64,000 nt of DNA, taken from positions 558,001 to 622,000 of the forward strand of contig KZ111159.1 in assembly GCA_002077045.2 (NCBI GenBank), read 5' to 3'. Below, piece after piece: positions 42,820 through 52,647 of this stretch (within the stretch, counting starts at the first letter, position 1; each line of letters starts with the position of its first letter). The position numbers and the translations under genes were made by a program. This DNA comes from Rachicladosporium sp. CCFEE 5018 (taxonomy: Eukaryota > Ascomycota > Dothideomycetes > Cladosporiales > Cladosporiaceae). The notes beneath the pieces were generated by a model. It saw only the letters and a program-made list of their open reading frames with translations, was not told the DNA's origin and did not search any database.

Positions 42820-44739
42820 CTACTTCTTCGGCTTGTCTCTCTTCTTCGCTTTTGAACTCGCGGCAGACTCCAATTCAGCTGCTGCGACGTCTCCAGCTGG
42901 CAGCTCATACACAGTCGTGGCAACTCTTGACTTGTGTTTGTCTCCAGCCGACAGCTCTGCTCGCCAGGACCTTTCCGAAACTTGCAGCTCAGAGTAGCCG
43001 TACTTATCAACAGCCGGCAACTCCGGTGGGAACGTGTCCGAGCCGAGCATCTCATGACGAGGCATGCCGTCGGCACCAGCGGGCGTCTCAGAGTGTCGCA
43101 TTCCGTCGATACCTGCTGGCTTCTCGTGTATGCCTGCGTCGCCATCATGCAAATGCGCATGCACGTCTACCTGGTCGGCTGCGAATTGCACCACGCTCGA
43201 TGGCCGACGTCTCCGTATATAGATAAACAAGAAAATGCTCAGTAGTGAGATGATGACAGCTGCGCCAACGGCGACGCCGGCAACAGCGCCCTTGTTCAGT
43301 CTCGACTTTCTAGGCATCACAAATCCTGGAGGCAAAATGGACACAAGCTTTTGCTGACCGCTCGCGGGGAAGGCTGCTTGGGCAACAGTGAAACTCCTGC
43401 GGTCGTAATCTGCGATCACGTACGCCTCCTGGAGGAACACTCGGCCTAAAGTGTACTGTGTACTGTTTTGGGCACGCTTCAGCGGAAAGTACGGCTCACT
43501 GGTGTATCCGACCGTCATATTGAGGTCAAATGCCGAGTATGGCAGATTTATGGTTGTCGTGTTGCCACCAGAAGTCCCGGAACCCAGCGTCAGGGTGAAT
43601 GTAGGGTTCTGAGCGCGCATATCGGCATGAGTGGTGCTATCAAGGAGGTACAGGTCTGCGGTCTCGTTCCAGACCAGCCCAAACGCTCGTTCGAACGCCT
43701 GACAAGCTTCGAGTGGAAGCCACCTATGCATCTGTCAAGTTTTGCGCATACAACGTGTGACCTGTGAAAATGAGTACTCACATTGGCGCCACCACTGAGT
43801 CAATGAATGTATATATGCCGTCAGTCATCAGAGGCACGCTGCCGAGGGTGTCGTAAGTAATCGATTGTAGTCCCACCAAGAGATCTCGGGATTGATCGGT
43901 CCAGAACGGCAATGAAATGCCAGTATTGTGAATGCGCTCTGCATCGTACCCACCGAACGTTAGACTGCCAAATGTTGGGGGATCCTTGTAGACTGCTCCC
44001 GCAGTGTAGCCCCAAGAAGTACTTGGAATGTAGCTCGAATTTCTGAGGCGAGTGAGGAGACTTGGTATTGGGCTATCATAGGACGTGAAGTTTATCGGTA
44101 GCGGGCTGAGACCTAAAGAGCCCAGCCAGACTGCATAGATCAGTGATTAGCCATGTGCAACATCTGCAAAGTCCCGAGCGCCAAACTTACAGTCGTTCGT
44201 CGCAATACCGGCAATGATCTGGTCAGTGAAATCTGGAAGTTCTGATCCTTCCGAGCCCAGCTGGAGAGTGTCGAAGCCGTAGTATGCATTGCCCGTCAGG
44301 CCCAGCTTCGACTCTTCGTATGTGTCAAGCTGATACAGTCCCTGATTGTCGAGTCGGTTGGTAGACCAGGAAGTCGACTCATTTCTGGTGAATACATTTC
44401 CGCGAGTGTCCTCGCAGCCTTGCAGGCCAGGGTTGGCCAAAGAGCAACCTTCCGAGAGCACCACCCAAGTTGCATCGCCTGCTGTCGCAGAAGTCCCAGG
44501 CAGCAGACGGACTCGCTGACTTGGACTGCCCACTGAAACGTGAAAGGACGACCATTGTCCATCATTGCCATCCCTAGCACATCGTCAGTTCAGCCTCTCA
44601 AATGACAGTACAAGGCTTCGTACCAATACTGGCTTGGTGGAAAAGATAGTGGTGTTGCATGGCCTTGATTGAGTGAAGCTACTGCCATCACGAGACTACT
44701 CGCTAGTAAGATGGTAAACTGCATACTGATATCGAACAT
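42820..44739 (-). CDS. Membrane-anchored pepsin-like (A1) protein, likely inactive
   Basis: Exons 44739-44624, 44573-44191, 44130-43782 and 43723-42820; phases 2, 1, 2; 583 aa. After a signal peptide (MQFTILLASSLVMAVAS) comes YWDGNDGQWSSFHVSVGSPS, the fungal A1-peptidase-like opening. The first catalytic motif, normally DTGSS, reads LLPGTSATAGDATWVV, with the Asp missing. The second reads FIDSVVAPMWLP, with Asp kept but DTG changed to DSV. The tail of the fold (YTLGRVFLQEAYVIADYDRRSF) is intact. Then come a linker, a basic stop and a single TM helix (GVAVGAAVIISLLSIFLFIY), RRRR and a ~100-aa cytoplasmic tail with repeated short units (ELPAVDKYG, ELSAGDKHK, ELPAGD). A sensor or receptor role, not proteolysis, is inferred. 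It converges on the adhesin-like gene (78 bp). Confidence 0.82.
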
Positions 44740-45662
44740 GCCTTCTGGGAGCTTTGTGCGACGAAAACCACGAGCTGAAGGCGTGCCGATGGAGATACGA
44801 TAGTGTCAAAAGATTGCGAAGGGTACCAAGGCAGTGCCGCATTCCCCGTTCACCTGGACAGTTCCGCGATCACTGACCTACCTATACATACCGGGCGCCT
44901 ACATGTCGCGCATGTGCGTGGCGTTGATAGGCCATAGACCAGCATCGTCCCCCAGACGGTCCCCGGCCGATCTGGCTAAGTAAATCCATATTGCGGTTGT
45001 GTGTGACCGCAAATGGTCGTATGGGAGATGCTCTGGTGATTGGACGACATCGCCGCAATTCTCGCCATATGCATGCAGTGGCTGTGATTTCATCAAAAAT
45101 GCCGACCGTCTGGTGCAGCGAACGGCATGGCGTCGGCTGTGCTGGACATGTCTTGGCAATGTTTCACGCTAAGTTTGGCTCAGGTCTACGCGCGCGAAGC
45201 GCTGGCACCTCTTCCACGGCCTACATGTAGTGAAGGGTTCTCTGACCTCGATAATTGTTGCTGTCACCATCAAGGTCAGCATTTACATGCTTGCACGTCT
45301 CGGCTGTCATCATGGGATTCGACCTGCATCGCGCGGTACACACTGCACTACTCCTCTGCGCCGTACGGCTGCTTCAAGCCCGGGCACTTGACGAGACACA
45401 ATGCCCCTAAGCGCCCGGTACTTTCGCTCATATTAAGCCTGCGTCTACTCTGTGTACATCCAACCAGACAGGAGCGTAGGCGCTGGTCTACTTGGTCGCC
45501 ATATCACGGCCAAGACCATCGGATCACTGTGTAGCAGCTATGAAGCAGCCCGCCGCCGTTTGTGCGACCGTAGGTCCTGCTTCTCGATCTCATTCAGCTA
45601 TCTTAGTCATTCGTTGTCACGGCGTTAAGAGACGTTGTCCTTGTGCTATCAAAGTGTGGAGA
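44740..45662. other. Intergenic, about 0.9 kb, divergent promoters
   Basis: It lies between the pepsin-like gene (-) and the Ser/Thr-rich secreted protein gene (+). There are several short frames without recognisable content. Confidence 0.45.
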
Positions 45663-48115
45663 ATGCTCGTCCTTGGCTGTTCGGAGTTATCACTTCTGCT
45701 CACGTGGACTGCGATCGTAAGACATGCTTTCGCAGAAACAGCACCCGTTGCAGCACCCATAAAAGCATCCGGTGAGCGTTTCTGCGCTGTGTTGGGAGTA
45801 TAACATATCACTGTGCGGTACTGACAACAGTCTAGCAACGTTACCTACAGACTATACGCAACCAACATTTGCCGCAACGTGCACTACGCCTTCTGGGTAC
45901 GACGTCTTCAACCCGGAGCCTTGGAATCAAGTCGATGGAGGTAACGGGTCGAATCCGGCGTATCTGGATAGCCTTGGCGACAATTGCGATGTTTGTTGTT
46001 TTGCTCGACCACTCAATAAACAGTACTGGTCTTGGTCATACCTGTCTCCAACAGCGGTGACAGTTGGTAGGTAATATCGGGTATCCCAAAATGCGACACC
46101 GGCACCATCAGGGACATTGATTGACAACAAGTCCGGCAGGCACAGCGGTCGTAGTCATTGATCGCAGCAACAACCAGAGCTCGACCACGACAGTGGTCCA
46201 CACAACGTCGCTTGTGGTCGCTGATGGACCATATAACAATTCGTACAATCCCAGCAGTTGGCTCGATAACGGAACTTATTCTGGTGTCTCATTGGCTTCG
46301 CCCAAAACGGCGTACTTTATAGACCTGGAAGGCGTCAACCAGACCATGTAAGGCGGATGAGCATCAAACAAGCAAGAGTAAGATTGCTGATGATGCATAT
46401 GTAGCCTATACCCAACGAGGACACAACAGATAGCAACACGCCAGTACTGGATTGGCAAGATTCCAATTACGCAGAATGGTACAACGTCTTGCTTGACGAA
46501 CGATGGCGGTCCCTCGTATGTTGGTCCACCCACGGGTTGGGCTACCAGACCACCCGGCGTGGCCGATCCAGCGGACCCGAACGGCGTGTGGTGGGTACTG
46601 CAGTCGTACAACCCCGTGCTCCAGCTGGGCCCTGATCAGGTTCATTCTTTCTACCCCGGCCAGCTGGTCGAGTCGATTGGGCGTAGTTGTCGAATTCAAA
46701 GCCCTTTTGCGCCAGAAACTGCCGTGGCTGCTGTAAGCTTCATGCTTGAGACTTCAACTTCATATGGCGCAGTGGTCGTACCTACAGTCACCGCGTTGCC
46801 AGCAGCAACGGCACAGGTGCAGCAACCGACGTCGACCGCCAGCCGTGGTGATGCTTTGCCGGCCGTTCCCGTTAGTAGTGCAATTGGAAGTGCTCCCACG
46901 GACAAGGCGCCAAGTACCTTCGCTACCTCGACGCACTCTGATCTACATACGGCGACCACGCGGAGCAGTAATGCCATCGAAGCTACGCCAGGCTCCCAGT
47001 CACCTGATTCAACGTATACTTCGCAGATGCACAGTGCTACGCCGCCAGTCAGCGAGATCAGCAGCACGCTTACCGACTCCTCAGCAGCCCAGTCAACGGC
47101 CGCTGCCTCCTCAGTGGCTTTGACGGACGCGGATCCTGCACTTGGTTCTGCCACTAGTACATACGAAGGTGGAGTACCTCCGACCGTGCCCACTAGCATA
47201 CCTGCGCTCGATTCATTGTCGTCTGAGCGGCAGAGCTCTGTTCTCGCATCAAGCGCACAAGCGTTCACCTACAGTCCAACACCGGCGAGCAGCTTTCTCA
47301 GTTTACCACAGCCCGCGACACTCGAGACTACCTCGCCCCAAATACCCACGACCACGTTGATTGGCAACCTGATCATCTCAGCCTTTGGAGGTGGATCAGA
47401 GCAAGCACCTAGCTCCCAGGTTGGCCCTCCGAGTGACGCTCTTCAAGTGCTAACTCAGGCCTTGGAGACGATGATCAGCAGACCAACGACCATTCCTAAA
47501 GTTCTGAAGCCGACTCTTGTGGATTATACGGATACTTCAACACGTCAGGCTCCCAATGGTGTATTGTACAGTACAGCCGCGACTATGCAGACTGCTTTAA
47601 CTCACGGAGCGTCTCCTGCAGCAGCAGGTGGCTCGAACTCACCTGGCGTTGAAGGTCCTTCGCCTTCATCATCGTCCGGACAAGCCGTGTCATTACTGCC
47701 CGAAGTCACAGCTGTGTCTAGCTATCCTAGCCCTGGCCCTGCTGTACAGTTCAGTGCAGGCTCGCAAGCAGAGGATACCTGGGGCGTAAAAGGAGCAACC
47801 AGTACACCGGCTTCCAGCTATCAGCAACAAACGACTCTCCCTGAAGTCAGCGATCATGCGCTGTTGAATACTAGTTTTTCTACCCGGTCGTATGGCCCTT
47901 CTGCCGTCGTTGGGACAGATACGCTGACTAGCGTGCCACCTGGCTCTCCTGCTACCACCAGAGTCGGCAAACCGGCGACGGAGTCGAGCTCGTCAAGCGG
48001 AATTAGCCCAAGTCCCATAGCGACCGGTTCGGCATCGAGTAGATCCCACGCGAAGAGTATGAGAATGTTGATCCCATCAACTGCGCTGTTCGCTATGTGG
48101 GTTTGGGGGATCTAG
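45663..48115 (+). CDS. Ser/Thr-rich secreted, possibly GPI-anchored protein (4 exons, 752 aa)
   Basis: Exons 45663-45771, 45836-46066, 46140-46347 and 46405-48115; phases 1, 1, 2; 752 aa. The N-terminus (LSLLLTWTAIVRHAFAETA) is a signal peptide with a somewhat polar start. An N-terminal domain of about 250 residues has several Cys (ATCTTPSGYDVF, GDNCDVCCFARP, TTSCLTNDGG, GRSCRIQS) and aromatic motifs (QYWSWSYLSP, RQYWIGKIP, GVWWVLQSYNP), suggesting a disulfide-bonded extracellular fold. The remainder is a ~480-residue Ser/Thr/Pro/Ala stalk, probably O-mannosylated. The last residues (SMRMLIPSTALFAMWVWGI) form a hydrophobic tail compatible with GPI attachment. I do not recognise the family. 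It belongs with the adjacent surface-protein genes. Confidence 0.72.
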
Positions 48116-50052
48116 GGCAAGCTGTTGCAATGGCGCAGGTGGGAAATGGGCCAAAGGTCAATTGTATATATGTATGTAATAGACATGGCACCGAGCACCG
48201 GAAGCACTGGATGATAGTAGCGTCTTGACGTGCTCTTTGCGTGACCCCAGCAATTGACTGCGAGACCATGGCGTGCACGTTTTCAGAACACACAACGCTG
48301 TCACAGTCGTGGGTCTCAAGTCCGGGACTACGCTGATCGGTACGACAAGGTGATTGCACGTACATCCATGAAGCCTGCTGACGATGCAGGACGAACAGGT
48401 GGAAGGATGGCAGGACTATGGTGGATGTCGAACCTGTCTGCCGACTGCATGCCGGCATTCGACTTCAGCGTGACTAACAAGGTATGAACAAACACTCGTC
48501 TGGCATCCAAGATAGTGCAAGCCGCCAAGTCATCTGCGTGGTCCGTCTTTGTTCCCTCATCCCTGACAGCGGAGCGTGCTTCAGATCTGGCCGGGTGTGC
48601 AGATGAAGGGTCTTGCCATCGAGCGCCAGCGACACATGTGAGCCTGTGCTTACGGAGGAATTTGAAGACTTGGGGAAGCGCTTGTTTCGTTCGGGAAGAC
48701 GAGGGCGCGCGTGGCGAGGTGTGTATGCTCTCCATTCGAACGAGCGAATTGTGTGGTGTGTACCGCAGCGCACTATCGATCTTCACTGCAGCACGTCGCT
48801 GCAGGTGGGAAAGCAAAAGTTTCGCAAGCGGACACTCTCGCTCAACGTGTAGATACTTCAGTACGCGCAATATGCTCGTGTTTCGTGTTGCGGGAAGCCG
48901 CTTGCGTGTTCCTTACAGTGACGTTCTCATTGGGTCTGCAGGACTAGCTCTCGGCCAATTGCATGCAACGGGTTCCTGGACCGAGGGGCGATCATTTAGA
49001 TTATAAAGTTCGGTACCTGGCTGCTGTTCGGGATTCGTTGTGGAGGGCGCATGGCATCACCTTCGTCGCGCGATGAAGATCTGGAGTCGCAGATGTGATT
49101 GCGCAGGACAGCGGCCATGGCGGCATCTGATGCTATGTGACGCTCGACTCACCTTCATTTTGGTGACGGGCAAACAAGCGGCGGCTCGAGCATTCCACGA
49201 GTTGCCAAGGCACCGCATACTTGTGTGCTGGGCTCTGCACAATGCTGGTGTGTCGTCCACGCAAGGGCTGTATTGCCATGTCTCAGGACTGTGGCGGGTA
49301 CAAAGTCCAGATGTGTCTCAGGTCCAACGTTCCTCATGACCTCGTCGTCGTCCGACAGCACTACAGTGACCAATTCTGCAACATCATCAGGTTTGTCATA
49401 TACGATTGCATCACAAGCTAACCATGTGCTCTGGCCCTGGAAGGCTTGGAACCACTTTCGGTACCCCACATTGAAGGACGGAAGGCGCTGTTTCAGGAGC
49501 GGCAGGGGGGATTTACGCTAGCCCAGGCTAACTCCGACCGTTGCCCACCTCATCAAAACCCGGAGTCCTCCTCCTCCAACGTCCCCAGCACCAGCCTTGC
49601 TTCCACCAGTTCACCCGACCACAGTCATTCCTTCCAGCAGCTCGTCTGCACCCACACTCATTACAGTATCCACACGCGCCTCAGTCGCACATCACTGCCT
49701 GCCCTCCGGAAGGAAGCACCATCAAGAACAGCGTAAGTCGCCCCCGACGCAACCACACCTGCTGCCGGCGTGTTGCAGTACACACATCACTGGACTCCAG
49801 ACGTCCGCCTGAAATGTATCTCCTTCATTGTGCACCTCTGTCAATGCGACAGCTACCTACATAAAGCCATTGAGCCTACGCCCTTTGTCATTCCCTGCGA
49901 TTTGTGCTCCTGAACAAAGACGGTCCTGCTGGTCAGCCGCTAACCTCAGTTCCTGATAGTCTCGACAACACCACGTGGACCCGACGATCTCACCTGCAAG
50001 AACGACAAAGCCATCACTCACGTCCAATCAATCTCACTTCGACTCCATCACT
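48116..50052. other. Gene-poor 1.9 kb with a possible Ser/Thr-rich relic
   Basis: No convincing gene. Between about 49280 and 49740 one plus-strand frame reads Ser/Thr-rich (FLMTSSSSDSTTVTNSATSS) up to a TAG at 49519. It resumes in the same frame (HPTTVIPSSSSSAPTLITVS) before a GTAAGT donor-like site near 49735. This could be part of an unmodelled or decayed secreted-protein gene, but no start or signal peptide was found. The right part holds the CAP gene promoter. Confidence 0.4.
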
Positions 50053-51177
50053 ATGCGCTACGCACTGGCTGCCGCTGCGCTGGCCGCTGGCGTCGTAGCT
50101 GTACCGTACAACAAGCGTGACATCGTCACTGATGTCGAGGTTGTGTACCAGACCCAGTACGTGACAGTCACTGCTGGCGAAGAGCCGGCGACTTCTGCCC
50201 CCGCCTCCACTGCCGCCCCGGCGACCACGTCCGCGACGACTAAAGCGCACTTTGGGCACCATTGGCCCTCCTCATGGATCAAGCCAGCGAGTACGACGAC
50301 CTCAGTCTACGTAGCTCCCAGCTCTGAGCCAGCGCCTGTCTCGTCCGAGGCTCCTAGCTCGACTTACGTGGCCCCGCCACCGCCATCCACGACCAGCACG
50401 TATGTCGCTCCTGCGCCAACTTCCACATATGTCGCGCCTCCCCCGTCTAGCACTAGCGTCTACGTCGCTCCAACTACTCCAGCGTACTCTGCACCACCTG
50501 CATCCTCGGCCTACAGCGCTACGCCCACCGACTATGCTGGCAAGGTGGTGCTTCACCACAACCTTCACCGTGCCAACCATTCTGCTCCCGCGCTGGAGTG
50601 GAGCCAGAGTCTTGCCGATACTGCCGGCAAGATCGCTGCAAGCTGCGTCTACGCCCACAATGTGTATGTGAAGACTCTTTTTCCCTTTGTACATGGCCGA
50701 GCTGACTTCATCGCAGTGATATGGACAACGGCGGATACGGCCAGAATATTGCTGCTGGCGTCAACGGTGATGACATCACGTCCGTCATCACTGATCTGTT
50801 CTACAATGGCGAAGTTGGCTGGTTCAGCAATCTCTATGGCCAGGCTCAGCCCGACATGACCAACTTCGAGAAGTGGGGTCACTTCTCTCAGATCGTCTGG
50901 AAGGGCACTTCTTCCGTCGGATGTTACACCCAGGACTGCACCAGCAAGGGGCTGGTCAATGATAAGGGTCAAGACCTGACGAAGTCTCCATTCAATATCC
51001 CACCATACTTCACGGTCTGCAATTACCACAGCCCAGGTATGATCTCCCGTGTCCGACATCTGCTGAAAACGCAACACTTGACTAACAAAATTCACAGGCA
51101 ACTACGCAAACGATTATGCGGACAACGTCGGCGTGTCGCTCAAGCAAGCGAGCATCGGTCCGTCATACGGCTTGTAG
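50053..51177 (+). CDS. CAP/PR-1-like secreted protein (3 exons, 336 aa)
   Basis: Exons 50053-50663, 50717-51036 and 51098-51177; phases 2 and 1; 336 aa. A signal peptide (MRYALAAAALAAGVVAVPYN) with a KR site precedes a ~110-residue Ser/Thr/Pro linker containing repeated STYVAPPP units. The CAP (SCP/PR-1) domain then begins VLHHNLHRANHSAPALEWS. It carries YAHNVDMDNGGYGQNIAAG, the CAP1 signature GHFSQIVWKGTSSVGCY and the CAP2 region FTVCNYHSPGNYANDYADNV. The linker-plus-CAP layout matches yeast Pry proteins, which bind and export sterols and fatty acids; some fungal members act in host interaction. Lipid binding here is inferred by family. The final exon (80 nt) is needed to complete CAP2. Confidence 0.9.
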
Positions 51178-52647
51178 GGCAAGCGCCCACATCGCCCTTG
51201 GCTAGCTCGATAGCTGGCACATTGGAGGCATGGGTATAGCAGGGCGTTGCGAAGAAGGTGGATGTCTTTTCGAAATGGTACGCGCCCGCTGGTGCGGAGT
51301 GGCGACGACGATGGCAACGGCAGTGCAGGTTGGCTTGGGAGGATGTGTAAAGTTTGAGATCTCATCGCTCCACTGGTAGGCAGGTCATGCGATGATGTGA
51401 ACTTCTTCGCTTCTTTCACGACCATGCTACGCTGTGCATGGTATTCATCAATCGGCAGCGTCCAGTATGCATGCCCAATGACTCCGAAATTCAATGGCTA
51501 CTTCATCCCTCAACGCGGTCGCGCAGGTATGACAGTAATGCACTCGTCCACCTTTGACGAACGACGTTTGATGCAGTCCCGACGGGTGGACGTGCTGTCT
51601 CGCTTGGTGTGCTATTCTCGCCTGGACTGCATCAATGTGTAGATTGCGGGATCTGCGATCTGGAACAGTCACTCGGGATGCCGTACGCCACCTGCCTTGC
51701 CTCCGAGGCGCAAGCAGCGAATAGGTGCACACTGTGACCGCAAGCATGTATGCGGTTGACACTACAATCTCGGTTCCACTAGATCAGCGTTCTCCGGAGA
51801 TCACAATTGCATAGTGGAGCACCTCGAATATTTTCCCCGAGGTGTTTGACAGTTCAGCCCTACCCAAGTACACTTTCCCCGACGCGCTGGGCTGGCCGAC
51901 GCGGGCCGGCGCCAGCGCTCACGTCACTTGCCGCCCTTGCAGCCCACCCGGTGGCAGCTCACTGCACTTCATTGTGTGAGTTCTCATGAGACGATCGCGT
52001 TGCGACTCTTTTGTCGTTGTCGCATTGGCCCGTGAAGGACTTGGAAACGGGGGAAAGAGCACTGGACACAGCCGCGAGACGAGCCCGATGCAGCCAGACC
52101 GACGAAGCCGACCTCACGCTCTGGGGAGAGGTGGGGTGTATGAGATTGGTATTGTTATATAGGCGGCGACTCTGGCGCAAAGAACAATAGAAGGGATTGT
52201 AGGTGGGAAAGCAATGCGTAGCACATGTGGGATCACATGCGCTGACAATAGGATCCGTGAAAATAGGAATACTAGCGCTGCGACATCACTGAGGGCTCGC
52301 GATCAGTGAGGAACCACTTTGCGGTTCTCAGAACAGCAATACCACGACATAACCTGCGATTCGATACTACGAAGTACCACATCATTTGACGACCCGCGAC
52401 CACCCAGGCAGCAAAGACCAAGACCATCGCTGCGCGAGATCTAGACCCTACCTCACTTCACACCGATCAGCCAATTCGTCAATCCGTCACATCGAACCGG
52501 GCCTCACTCAACCCTCAAGGCGACAGAGACCGTAGCGCTGTGAGACTTTGAAGTTCTGCTCGTGACAAGCGACACCCAGCAAACGAAAGCTCAGTTCTTC
52601 ACTACCAATCACCTACGCCCGGACAACGATCAAGAGAATATCGCTGC
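51178..52647. other. Intergenic, about 1.5 kb
   Basis: It lies between the CAP gene and the large disordered nuclear protein, both plus strand. No coding signal. The last ~400 bp are rich in CA/TC tracts (repeated CACC, CATCAC, CTCAC), as is common in fungal promoters and 5' leaders. Confidence 0.45.

Noticed and set aside
48328..49006. 180-aa minus and 163-aa plus overlapping frames
   Set aside because: Mutually antisense, with no motif or splice support; treated as chance frames.
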